This document shows, piece by piece, positions 1 to 10,060 of a stretch of DNA of 64,000 nt (position 1 is the first letter of the stretch; each line of letters begins with the position of its first letter). A program made the translations under genes and the position numbers. A model generated the notes under the pieces. The model made no database searches. It was not told the origin of the DNA and saw only the letters and a list, made by a program, of their open reading frames with translations. The DNA is from Codonopsis lanceolata (lineage: Eukaryota; Streptophyta; Magnoliopsida; Asterales; Campanulaceae), in NCBI GenBank assembly GCA_013146195.2, contig CM028382.1:114775023-114839022 (forward strand). The letters run 5' to 3'.

Positions 1-173
1 CCTCAAACTTCCTTCTTTTTTGACACTTTGGTCCCTGCAGTTTGTCCTTTTGTGCATCCTGCTTTGTCCTTTTGCAATTTTGACACTGTAACTTGACATT
101 TGTTAATGTTTTAACAGTTCTTGATATTTTATGTCATGTCATGTATCTGGGGTACGAAATTGGGGTGTCTACA
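1..173 (+). mobile_element. 3' end of an LTR, same family as the solo LTR at 8806-10562
   Basis: The last ~150 bases align with the end of the LTR at 8806-10562: both share a stretch about small cytosine- and thymine-rich blocks, then 'ttgatat', then end in 'ggggtgtctaca'. The CA terminus is at 172-173. The LTR has landed in a LINE coding region, because LINE peptide (CIPNKINLISRGV) resumes directly after it. The rest of the LTR or element lies left of the window, so solo versus full-length cannot be told. A target duplication would be the five bases after 173 (ggtgt), with its partner outside the window. Confidence 0.75.
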
Positions 174-1189
174 GGTGTGCGTGTCGTGGGTGTATTCCCA
201 ACAAGATCAATCTTATTTCTCGAGGTGTTAATGTGCCTGTTGAGTGTGTGCTTTATGGACGAGATGTGGAGCATACATGGCATTCTTTTGTGGATTGCCC
301 TTTTGCTAGGGAGTGTTGGAGGCAAGCTAGGCGTTTAAATTTTGTGGATTTGCAGGCAGCTAACACTATGGAATTTTCAGATTGGTTTTTTGCTTGTCTT
401 CATAATTTGAGTGGTCTGGATATAAGTAAATGGGTCATGGTTATTTGGGCAATTTGGAAGCAAAGAAATGTTAAGTTTTAGCAAGACAATGTCTGTTCTC
501 CCTCTTTGATAATTCAAGCAGCCTTTTCCTTTGTATTTGATTGGCTAGCAACTTCATCCCAGCGAAATCAATTTTCCATCCTTTCACTGTTATGTTCGCA
601 GCAAGTTGTTTGGAGTGTACCTCCACCTAGTTTTTTAAAGTGCAATGTGGATAGGGCCTTTTTTGAGGGTATCAAATTTATGGGTGTGGGTATGGTCATT
701 AGAGACGATTTTGGTCGTTTTATTGCTGCTCGCTCGAAAAAAAATTTAGGCTGCTTTAGCGTTAAAGAAGGTGAAGGTATGGGTCTTCTTGAAGCTCACT
801 CTTGGGTCTGTTCGCTTGGGTACTCAAGAATGATTTTTGAGATCGATGTCAAATCAGTTTTTGATGCCATCAAGATTTCTTCTTGTGATCTTTCTAAGTT
901 TGGTATTATTATTTAAAGGTGTTGTTCTTATTTTCTCCTCAGATTTTTCAATTTTCTTCTTCGTAGACAAGCAAACGAAGTTGTTCATGTGTTAGCTAGC
1001 TAGTCTCGTCTCCATGCTAGTCCTACACTTTGGTCTATTATTTCCTTTTTTTTTAGTGATCTTGTAACTATTTTGATTGATCATGCTTTATGTACCGAAT
1101 GATCTTTGTTTTTTTTCAAAACAAAAAAAAAAAAAAAAACTATAAGGTCAAAACGAAGTAACAGATCTAAGTCGGATCATCAGTAATAG
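174..1189 (+). pseudogene. LINE 3' end, copy A: zf-RVT plus RNase H remnant
   Basis: This is the carboxy end of a plant non-LTR retrotransposon polyprotein. Residues encoded from about 200 to 478 match the zinc-binding reverse-transcriptase domain (zf-RVT): a Cys pair region, then HTWHSFVDCPFA and ECW. In this copy the second Cys of the CVLCGRD motif is Tyr. After an in-frame TAG (479-481) the same frame continues as a plant RNase H-like domain (506-913): WSVPPPSFLKCNVDRAF with the first catalytic Asp, GVGMVIRDDFGRF, a Glu in KEGEGMGLLEA and an Asp in FEIDVKS. A second in-frame stop (914-916) precedes LRRQANEVVHVLAS, which is typical of the domain's last segment, and then a third stop. A poly-A run near 1120-1139 marks the retroposon tail. 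The 5' part was cut off by the LTR ending at 173. Dead element. Confidence 0.85.
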
Positions 1190-2165
1190 GAGGTGTTAAT
1201 GTGCCTGTTGAGTGTGTGCTTTGTGGACGAGATGTGGAGCATACATGGCATTCTTTTGTGGATTGCCCTTTTGCTAGGGAGTGTTGGAGGCAAGCTAGGC
1301 GTTTAAATTTTGTGGATTTGCAGGCAGCTAACACTATGGAATTTTCAGAATGGTTCTTTGCTTGTCTTCATAATTTGAGTGGTCTGGATATAAGTAAATG
1401 GGTCATGGTTATTTGGGCAATTTGGAAGCAAAGAAATGTTAAGTTTTAGCAAGACAATGTCTGTTCTCCCTCTTTGATAATTCAAGCAGCCTTTTCCTTT
1501 GTATTTGATTGGCTAGCAACTTCATCCCAGCGAAATCAATTTTCCATCCTTTCACTGTTATGTTCGCAGCAAGTTGTTTGGAGTGTACCTCCACCTAGTT
1601 TTTTAAAGTGCAATGTGGATAGGGCCTTTTTTGAGGGTATCAAATTTATGGGTGTGGGTATGGTCATTAGAGACGATTTTGGTCGTTTTATTGTTGCTCG
1701 CTTGAAAAAAATTTCAGGCTACTTTAGCGTTAAAGAAGGTGAAGGTATGGGTCTTCTTGAAGCCCACTCTCGGGTCTGTTCGCTTGGGTACTCAAGAATA
1801 ATTTTTGAGATCGATGTCAAATCAGTTTTTGATGCCATCAAGATTTCTTCTTGTGATCTTTCTGAGTTTGGTATTATTATTTAAAGGTGTTGTTCTTATT
1901 TTCTCCTCAGATTTTTCAATTTTCTTCTTCGTAGACAAGCAAATGAAGTTGTTCATGTGTTAGCTAGCTAGTCTCGTTTCCATGCTAGTCCTACTTTTTG
2001 GTCTATTATTTCCTTTTTTTTTAGTGATCTTGTAACTATTTTGATTGATCCTGCTTTATGTACCGAATGATCTTTGTTTTTTTTCAAAAAATAAAAAAAA
2101 AAAAACTATAAGGTCAAAACGAAGTAACAGATCTAAGTCGGATCATCAGTAACAGGAGGTGTTAA
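222..2165 (+). repeat. Tandem duplication, two units of 968 and 966 bp
   Basis: The decamer gaggtgttaa occurs at 222, 1190 and 2156. The first is inside the LINE coding region, the last is in the post-poly-A flank, and the middle one is the unit junction. Each unit runs from the LINE zinc finger through the poly-A tail into identical flanking DNA. This is a segmental tandem duplication with ~10 bp microhomology at its ends, not two independent retrotransposition events. Confidence 0.9.
1190..2155 (+). pseudogene. LINE 3' end, copy B: zf-RVT plus RNase H remnant
   Basis: This is a second copy of the same LINE tail with few substitutions relative to copy A. Here the zf-RVT motif keeps its second Cys (CVLCGRD). 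All three in-frame nonsense codons of copy A are present at homologous places (1447-1449, 1882-1884 and after HVLAS), so the LINE was already non-functional before it was duplicated. The RNase H part differs at a handful of residues (for example FIVARLKKISGYF versus FIAARSKKNLGCF). It ends in a poly-A stretch near 2090-2105 followed by ~55 bases of flank that also follow copy A. Confidence 0.85.
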
Positions 2166-2262
2166 ATGTAAAACGATCTAATTAAGGGAATATTTTATAT
2201 TTCACTCCTACGAACAAAAAAGTTAAAAAATAAATTGAAGCTTGACAAACATAAGTACAGTA

Positions 2263-2400
2263 CTCCCTCCGTCCCTAAATTATCGTCCTCCTTTCCTTTT
2301 TCGTCCGTCCCAAAATAATTGTCCACTTTGAAACTTACCTTTTTAGAACATCACTTTTACCACTTTACCCTTACTTTTTCACCATACTTTAATTATGCCA
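2263..2400 (-). mobile_element. Truncated Stowaway-type MITE (inverted relative of 3077-3334)
   Basis: It starts TA|CTCCCTCCGTCCC, the mariner/Stowaway terminus. About 140 bases are nearly identical to the reverse complement of 3200-3334. No matching second terminus is found nearby, so this is half an element. Together with 3077-3334 it makes a ~1.07-kb fold-back arrangement. Confidence 0.7.
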
Positions 2401-3062
2401 CATTGAGCTTTTAGAACTACATATTAAATCAATATTAATAATCCGTACATGCTTTTAAAGGGCGAGACAATAAATTAGTTTCCAACATGCTTTCTTGTTT
2501 TGGGTGACTGCTTTCTTGTTTTGGGCGGTGGGTGACTGGGGCGGCGGCGGCCCCATCATTGGACTGAATGAATATTGGCCAAAAGGTTTGATTTTGCCAC
2601 CAGTAGCTATCATCACCGTTGGCTAGCCACCGCTTTTATTCCCTACTAGCTAGCCTACATTGATCATAAATTCCCCTATCATTAAAGTCAGGATATACTA
2701 CCTCAGTCTCACTATGTTTTATTTTGAAAAAAATATATTTATTAATGTTATACTCTTTTATTATTATTTTTATTGGTAGGATGATTATAAATTTATAAGA
2801 GAAATGTTAAGAGAAAAAAATATAATTATACAACTTATTAATAATAATTACACTTAAATGAAAGTAGATTAATTTTTTTAATTTCCTTAATTTGTATTCA
2901 AATCTCTAAAATATTATTTATTTTAAGATGGATGTTGTAGTACATTGGCATTGATTCTTATTTGTGCGAATTCCAAAAATAGTTTTTGCACTTGTGTTAT
3001 TTGACCAATGAATTAATCAAATCTTGTTTTTTTTTTCCAACAAGATTTAATCTTTCCATCTA
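2401..3062. other. Non-coding AT-rich spacer
   Basis: No gene is seen. It holds a short direct repeat near 2488-2530 (ctttcttgttttggg twice) and a small GC-rich patch at 2523-2553. The rest is AT-rich low-complexity sequence. Confidence 0.5.
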
Positions 3063-3076
3063 AGTTCTTAGTAGTA

Positions 3077-3334
3077 CTCCCTCCGTCCCTAATTAATTGT
3101 CCTGTTTGACCCGGCACACAGTTTAAGAAAAAACAATTGACTTAATTATTTATATTGGTTTAATGTATAGTTTTATTTAAAGGCCATGTGTATGTGGTCC
3201 ATAATTAAAGTAGGGTGAAAAAGTAAGGGTAAAGTGGTAAAAATGATGTTCTAAAAAGGAAAGTTTCAAAGTGGACAATTATTTTAGGATGGACGAAAAA
3301 GGAAAGGAGGACGATAATTTAGGGACGGAGGGAG
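3077..3334 (+). mobile_element. Complete Stowaway-type MITE, 258 bp
   Basis: Termini are CTCCCTCCGTCCCTAA and its inverted partner TTAGGGACGGAGGGAG, with TA to the left. It has no coding capacity. It sits between a 14-base direct repeat copy and the poly-T tail of the SINE at 3335-3455, so it most likely inserted at the SINE tail junction. The right-hand TA is not intact. Confidence 0.8.
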
Positions 3335-3455
3335 TTTTTTTTTTTAACTTTTTTATTAATTTTTTCTCCTAAGAGGGGCGTGGGAAGGGATCGAACCTGA
3401 GACCTCACACATTGTGAAGTCTCATCTTTATCACTGAGCCACCACCTTAGGGGCT
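3335..3455 (-). mobile_element. tRNA-derived SINE (minus strand)
   Basis: Read on the minus strand it starts near 3455 with an A-box-like TGGCTCAGTGAT (reverse of 3431-3442) and has a B box GGTTCGATCCC (reverse of about 3387-3397). It ends in a T run on the plus strand (3335-3347), which is its A-rich tail. The 14-base repeat agttcttagtagta lies at 3063-3076 and 3456-3469, flanking the SINE together with the MITE: this is the target-site duplication. It is a SINE, not a working tRNA gene, because there is no cloverleaf beyond the two boxes. Confidence 0.75.
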
Positions 3456-3556
3456 AGTTCTTAGTAGTATTATGTTATCCGTTAAATGTTTATTTTTTCC
3501 TTATAAATTTATATTTTTTTCCTTACATATTTTATTTACTTGTAGCAAAAAACAAA

Positions 3557-4392
3557 GGGTAAATTCTGGCCGGTCTCTTTTTCAAAGTTTGTAACCTCTC
3601 TAGTACCTTTTTTTTTTCAACTGCAAAATGTCATTTTTTGAAATATTGTTCCGAAAATATCATCATCTTTTTCAACAACTCCGACAAACACATTGGATTC
3701 GAAAATCACCATTGTTGACAATGAAACGGGATCGACCTACCGGTCAGGTCGAGGGGACAGGGGGCAGCGCCCCTTCGTGGGGGTTCAGGGGCAACACCCC
3801 AAAAGGCAAAAGGTAAACTGTTTTTTTGATTTATAAAATACAAAAATGTAATGGATATGTTCATAGTTGAAGGATTTTTCAATAGGGACGAAGGAGAAGA
3901 AAGAAGAAGAAAAAGGTCGCTTACGAGGTAAGAGATGGAAGAAGAAGATAGATGACATGATCTGTTACATTGTCATTTTGTATCGCGGTGCAAAAATGAA
4001 TTAGATAATAATTTATAGATTGCAGTAGAAACAATAATGCATCGCAGTGCAATTAGATTAGACAATTAAGCTATTGAACCGCGGTGTAAAAATTAATGCA
4101 ATAAAACTGATGCATCGCGGTACAAAACATTGTTATATCGTGGTACAATTAGACTAGACAATTAAACTATTGAACCGCGATGCAAAAAATTAATGCAATA
4201 AAATTGATGTATCGCGGTGAATAAATAGTTTCATCGTGGTGCAAAAATAATGACCTCCGTAACGCGCCTACGGTTCATTAAGGGTATCGTAGTCATTTTG
4301 CCACAAAATGTGACTTTTTCCGGTTGAAAAAAAAAAGAGAGAATACTTTAGCAATTAGAAACTTAAAAAAGTTGATCGGCCGCAATTTCTCC
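3557..4392. mobile_element. Mutator-like MITE with ~80-bp TIRs and repeated internal motif
   Basis: The left end (gggtaaattctggccggtc, then tttgtaa, ctct, T-run, caac, gtcatttt) matches the reverse complement of the right end ending at 4392. Flanks aaaaaacaaa (3547-3556) and aaaaaactaa (4393-4402) match at 9 of 10 positions, compatible with a Mutator-type 9-10 bp duplication but low in complexity. Inside lie a GC-rich island (3728-3812) and about eight degenerate ATCGCGGTGCAAAA motifs (3980-4250). The same element type occurs at ~30717-31515 and ~46165-46973. No transposase is encoded. Confidence 0.7.
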
Positions 4393-4710
4393 AAAAAACT
4401 AACATAAAAACTACTATATTCTCATGTTCCTCCCAAAATTATTGTCATGTTTGACTGGACGCACGGATTAAAGTAAAACAAGTGACTTGATTATTAATAT
4501 ATGTATAATGTATAGTTTTCTTTATAGCTCATAATTAATATATGAAGAAAAAATAAGGATAAATTAATAAAGAAATGGGACTATAGTGTAGTTTCCTTGA
4601 TTATTAATATATGTATAATGTGTAGTTTTTTTCATTATTAATATCCGAATAATGTGTGGTTTGGGAGTATTTTTTGGTTTTTGTGGGGGGAGCAAATTTA
4701 GTGATGTTAA
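4393..4710. other. AT-rich spacer with a decayed Stowaway-like fragment
   Basis: 4420-4560 vaguely resembles the inside of the 3077-3334 MITE (cctcccaaaattattgtc, then acttgattattaat) but has no second terminus. No gene. Confidence 0.4.
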
Positions 4711-5053
4711 GACAATCTCCAACAGTTTGGTGCAGAAATTGCACCAAATGGTGTGATTTTTACACCAAATTTTTTCCACCATATCCAACAGTTCTACTTC
4801 AAACTTTACTCTAAAAAGAATATTCCAAGTATATTCTTCATTATTTCATTTAATTTATATTACAAGTATATGTTTTATTACATTTAATTTGTATTAATGT
4901 ATTTTAGCAAAACAGATGTATTATTTATTGAATTAATATTATATTAAATTACATACTATGCCAGAGCATATATTCAAAGTGAAAGGGCAAGGATTCAGCA
5001 AAAAAAAAAAAAGGTTGAACAACAACTCATGCAACCCAATCCGGATACTTTTT

Positions 5054-5056
<3 letters not shown>

Positions 5057-5138
<82 letters not shown>
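5057..5138. repeat. (AT)n microsatellite, ~80 bp
   Basis: Uninterrupted AT dinucleotide run. Poly-Tyr/Ile reading frames across it are artefacts of the repeat. Confidence 0.95.
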
Positions 5139-5142
<4 letters not shown>

Positions 5143-5423
5143 GTTTAAAAATAGCAAAATCCCTCCAAAATTTGTATTTCTAAAATCGAAAGTCATTTAT
5201 ATGTAATAAAAGTTGTGGGTCATGTATTGAAAACATAAATTAATTGATTTTAAATTAATTGATTACATGTGTCATAATTAATCAAATACGACCTTAATAT
5301 GTGAAAATCAAATACTCTCTTGGAATATAAAAACCAAATATTGCCTTGGAATATGAACAAACTTCTAATGAATTGAAAACAAAGTTAACAAAATATTTCA
5401 ATATCATCAAGATCTTAATTTTA

Positions 5424-6329
5424 GGGAGATGCTATTTTTACTATAATTATTGCTTATCCACTACATGCTTATTTATTGTATTAAATAAATGCATTTTTAG
5501 ACAAAACTACCCATTAAGTACTTGTCCATTTTAAGTTGACTAATCAAGTTACTTTCCTAATTGTCTTTTAACATTATTTTTTAGTTCAAATATCAATTAA
5601 AAACATAAATATTCTAATAGTATTTTTACTTTATTTAATGGCTTTATTAATTAATCTTATGACTAAAGTTATATTGTATAATAAAAAAATATACAAACAT
5701 TTTTTCAAGTAAACATTGAATAAATATGTGTTCTAAGATTATAGAAAAAAAACTAAAAGTGATATTTAAATAAAGTAATAGTAAAAATTTGACCAAATAG
5801 TAAAATCATAGTATGACATAGTTTCGTAAAATTTTATTTTGTTTGCCTACATTTAAAATTGATTCAGAGTTTTAATTCTTGAGTTGATTGAAATCAATAT
5901 TCAGTTTATTACCTACCATATTATTTTTATTGAATTGATCTTTTTAAATAATGTTTTTTAAACTAAGTTAAATTATTTTAGTTTTGATAATAAAAAATTC
6001 AATATTTTCTAAAATTTTGGAAGAAAATACATTAATTATATTATTTTTATGATAATGGAATATGAGATGAGAGTGATTATAAAAATTGACTAAACATATT
6101 TATTACGAAAAAAAGAGAATAACCACATTTTTTAGAATTAAAATCTAAAATTAAAAATAGAATAATTATGTTGTTTTCTCATGTTTGAACAAAAAATAAT
6201 TGTCATATGTAATTAGGAAAGTAATTTGATTAGAAAATTTAAAACGGGTAAATACTTAAGGGGTAGTTTTGTTTAGATATATATTTATTTAATGCAATAA
6301 TTAAGTATGTAGTGGAAGTAGCCTCTCCC
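5424..6329. mobile_element. hAT-like MITE, 906 bp, long TIRs and 8-bp target duplication
   Basis: About 130 bases at the left (5424-5565) and right (6187-6329) ends are near-identical inverted repeats, outermost GGGAGATGCTA and TAGCCTCTCCC. TAATTTTA flanks both sides exactly (5416-5423 and 6330-6337). A paralogous unoccupied site at ~7147-7190 reads through the junction without the element, which confirms both ends. The interior is AT-rich and non-coding. Confidence 0.85.
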
Positions 6330-7448
6330 TAATTTTATTGTTCATTTTACATGTTATAAATTGAGATTATAATTTTTTATAGTATTCTACACGTTAAGAA
6401 ATTTGTTGTCTTATAAAAGACAAAATATGATGAACTTAAACATCGGCTTTGCCAACATATATTATAAAAAAATTATACTTTTACTTTTATATTAAATCAA
6501 GAGTCCCGACAAAAGTGTGTTTATTCAAATATTCAAAATAGAAAAAAATAATAACAGACCATGATTTAATTTCAATCCAAGCATGTAGGTCAAACAAAAA
6601 AACCTTGAATATTAACCAATGAACCAAATTCCATCAAATCCGAACTAGATTTTTTTGTAAAAATATTGTTGTTTGTTCGGTTTTTAATGCTCAATCCCCA
6701 AATCTAACTATTATTGTATTTAAAAAATCAACTAATATTTTATTGTAATTTTTTTTTTACCAACTAACCATTAAAAGGCTTGGATATCACATTGTAGGAG
6801 CTAAAATTTGAATGCAAGTAACGTTAGAGACAAAGTATCACAAGAATATCATTGTCTCCATCAGTAAAAACAAGAATATCACATCTAGATGACAGGAAAA
6901 TCCCAAAACGATTTTAAAAAAAAACTTGATCACAAAAATATAATTAATATTGAAATAATACTACTTAATTATTGAATCTAAATCCTCATCACAATTGTTG
7001 AGACAACTTATTGGCATATTTAAAACTAAAGTGCACATCTAATGAAATGGACCAAAAGTAAAAGCAATTCATTGACAAATCTATAAAAATATAAAGAAAC
7101 ATAAATAAAAAAATATTTTTCCATCTCCATCGGACCCGTTGAAAAAATATTTTAAAACAATCAATATCTTAATTTTATTGTCCATTTTACATTTTAATAA
7201 ATTGAAATCAAATTTTGTAATAGTATTTTATACGTTAAAAATTTGTGGTCTTATAGAAGATAAAATATAATGAACTTAAACAATCGGCTTCAATTAACGT
7301 GTATTCTAAAAAAATATTTTTATTTTTATGTAAAACCAAGATAGTTCCTACAAAAGTGTATTTATTAAAATATTAGAAACCGAAAAAAAAAATAACAAAC
7401 CATTACTTATAATTTCAACCAGAGAAAACATGTAGGCCAAACAAAAAT
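6330..7448 (+). repeat. Direct duplication: 6330-6606 and 7168-7448
   Basis: The two ~275-bp stretches share runs such as gtgtgtttatt/gtgtatttatt, gaacttaaac, atcggctt and catgtagg at matching spacing. The second copy extends ~20-30 bases further left into sequence matching the left flank of the hAT MITE (5395-5423), so the unit was duplicated before the MITE inserted into the first copy. Confidence 0.75.
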
Positions 7449-7759
7449 TAAGGTCAATCATTGGTACTATCATATGCAATAACGATTAACAATAGTTAAA
7501 GACAATCATTGCCGCATATATGACACTTCATGAATTATGGTTCAAAACAGATCATGATTTTTAGGTTAACAAATCGTTATGGTTTAAAAATATTGATTGA
7601 TATGAGATAAATAACGAAAACCAACAAAATAACACAACAAATGTTGTGCATAATAAATTCAGAGTTTATCATATTACCGATACAATAATGTATTTCTATT
7701 TAGATAGTTGCAATTCATTCTTTTAATTTTATTTATTGTCTTTATTTTGTTTGAATAAA

Positions 7760-7762
<3 letters not shown>

Positions 7763-7838
<76 letters not shown>
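7763..7838. repeat. (AT)n microsatellite, ~75 bp
   Basis: Uninterrupted AT run near the right side of the Harbinger-like element. Confidence 0.95.
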
Positions 7839-7839
<1 letters not shown>

Positions 7840-9000
7840 GCATGAGTGTAAGACTAGTTACTTTTAAAATATTGGACCATCTGGAACTGATCTATCAGAT
7901 TATTAGTAAAAATGGTAGCTATTGCATAATTTGTATTAGTATTAATTAATATTATTAAAATGTATGTTGAGTGAGTTTAATTTAATGTAATTTTCGTTTT
8001 TTATTAATGTCTAATATTTATAAACTTTATTATAGCTAATTTTAATATTATATATAACTAATAACTACCAATATAAATAAAAATAATTGAATTAATTTTT
8101 TGTATTATTAAAACCAAAACATCAAAGTCGTATTTAAACTAAACAACAAAACTAACAATAATAATTAAAACTAAAATACAAAATAATTATCTAAACCAAA
8201 AAAAAGGAGATGGAAGATGAAGTAGAGAAATATGTGCCTGAAGATGAAGTGTTTGGAGCTTCACTTCAAAATGAAGCAACTTTTAAAGTTGCCATTAGAG
8301 AGAGAAATAGTGGCAAAACACTTCATTTTGAAGGTATGATTGGAGATGGTCTAAAACACTAAAGCTTGTAATTATAATTTTTTTAATAGAAAAGAAAGGT
8401 AGAAAACTTAAATATTTTATTTTTGAATATGTCTTCTAAAAGGACGCAATTCGGGAATCCCCTGAATCTCAATAGCAGGACCCACATACATCATACATGT
8501 CGAACGGAAGACGACCTGGTAGTCGAGCTAAAGGGAGCTCGGCAGGTACACAGTAGCTCACAATTATTGACGAGGAGCAATAAGTCGAACAGAGCAGTTA
8601 AGAGAGCTACAGCCCTGACAAAAACCTGATCGTCTTCGGCAACAGTCAATAATCCATGGCTTTGGCAAGAACCCTTCCATACGCCGGAAATGCTGATACA
8701 CACAACCAACCACTTCCCCGACAACGTACAGTTCAATCATTCCTAACATCGCATCAGACTATTTATTATCAGTCGCAACATGTCCCTGAATAGAAAGACG
8801 CCACCTGTGGGTTCCCGGGACGTGCGCCCGCGCCCTGCGCGCCCTTGGTTAGGGGTGCGCATACGTGCGGATGCGGGACACCACTTCTCTCGTTCCATCC
8901 TCCCTTGTTTAGTGGAAGACGAAATCAAAAGTGCGAGAGGAGTGCTGTCTAAGATAGCGCGTTGGAATGCGCCTCGGTTGCCTTTAGTGGATTTTTGCTC

Positions 9001-9320
9001 TAATATGGGAACTTTGGGTTTCCCGCATCAAGTTATCCCTTTTTTAGGGGATACCAGGATATATGAATGCATCGCCCTTTCATTTACATTTTCCCTTTTT
9101 TAGGGGAAAACGGAAAAGTGCAAAAAAAAGATATTGCGACGCTCCCACTATGGATTTTATTGAAAATAGCCTTATGGCCCATTTCGGATCACTATGGGAG
9201 TTTTGGGTTTCCCGCATCAAGTTATCCCTAGTTTAGGGGATACCAGGATATGGGAATACACCACCCTTTCATTCGCATTCTCCCTTTTTTAGGGGAAAAC
9301 GGAAAAGTGCAAGAAAGGAG
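9001..9320 (+). repeat. Direct duplication inside the solo LTR
   Basis: 9005-9120 and 9192-9313 share tttgggtttcccgcatcaag, ttaggggataccaggatat and aggggaaaacggaaaagtgc in the same order and spacing, with ~190 bp between starts. Confidence 0.85.
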
Positions 9321-9891
9321 TGCTGCGAGGCCCCACTGGATCCAAAAAGTTTTAGAGTCGCCCTCTTTATTTTAAGGCAAAAATAAAGCAAAATCAGAAA
9401 AAAGAAAAGAAAACTAGAGATAGAAAACGGGTTCGGAGGCTAGGTTACGAGTTGGGAAGGTGCTAGGCACCCAACTCGCCCTTTCGGTCTCAAAAATAAT
9501 TTTTGGCTAAAGTATACTTATTGTTTTATTTATTTAGCAAATAAATAAAGCATTAAAATAGGAAAATAAAACAAATACATCCGTGGCTACATTATTTACG
9601 GACTTGCAGGAATTGCAGCCATTTCCTTACAATAATTACAAATGTATTTAAAAATATTTGGTCATTATAACGGCTCTTTTACATAATATTTCCTAATCTA
9701 ATCCAGGCAGCACAAACGGCTTATATTGTCTACATTGGGCCGGATTTAAATAACAACTTTTATAAATAATAAATAAATAAATAAGTAAATAAATAAAACG
9801 CCTTTAAAGGCTATTACCTTTTAGAGCGGGGTATGCTCGCTCTGTCCTTCTCGAGAGAGGGGGACTTTTATTGATGTTGCTGATATGATTT

Positions 9892-10060
9892 GGGCAGAGT
9901 GATGACTTATTTATGGTAGTTTTGGCTTACTCACTCGGGCAGAATGACGGCTTAGTTTCGGCGGTTTTGGCCTATTTGGTTGGACGGAATAACGGCTTAT
10001 TTCGGGTGATTTCGGCCTATTTACTCAGGCAGCGTAACGGCTTACTTTATGATTTTTGGA
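9892..10060 (+). repeat. 45-bp minisatellite, ~3.7 units
   Basis: Units start at 9892, 9937, 9982 and 10027 with the pattern GGGCAGAATGACGGCTTA, then TTTTGGCCTATTTACTC. The units are diverged, so this is an old array inside the LTR. Confidence 0.85.

Larger units (their letters stand above)
4711..8351. mobile_element. Non-autonomous PIF/Harbinger-like element, 3.6 kb
   Basis: The left terminus GACAATCTCCAA (4711) and right terminus TTGGAGATGGTC (ending 8351) are inverted repeats with one mismatch. Each is flanked by TAA (4708-4710 and 8352-8354), the target duplication of the PIF/Harbinger superfamily. Nothing inside looks like a transposase; the content is AT-rich, with two long (AT)n tracts, an internal direct duplication and a nested hAT-like MITE (5424-6329). 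The large size for short termini leaves room for a chance pairing of two MITE ends. Confidence 0.55.

Noticed and set aside
2263..3334. A single 1.07-kb fold-back transposon
   Set aside because: The right half is itself a complete 258-bp MITE with both termini; the left half is better explained as a truncated second MITE in inverse orientation.
3387..3442. Possible tRNA gene (A and B box on the minus strand)
   Set aside because: Only the two promoter boxes are kept; no acceptor or anticodon arms, and a poly-T tail plus a 14-bp target duplication show a SINE.
4939..5196. Reading frames on both strands with long Tyr/Ile runs
   Set aside because: Produced entirely by the (AT)n tract; no complexity outside it.
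8780..9103. 107-codon open frame, GC-richer than its surroundings
   Set aside because: Lies inside the 1757-bp solo LTR and is partly repeated at 9192-9313 without frame conservation.
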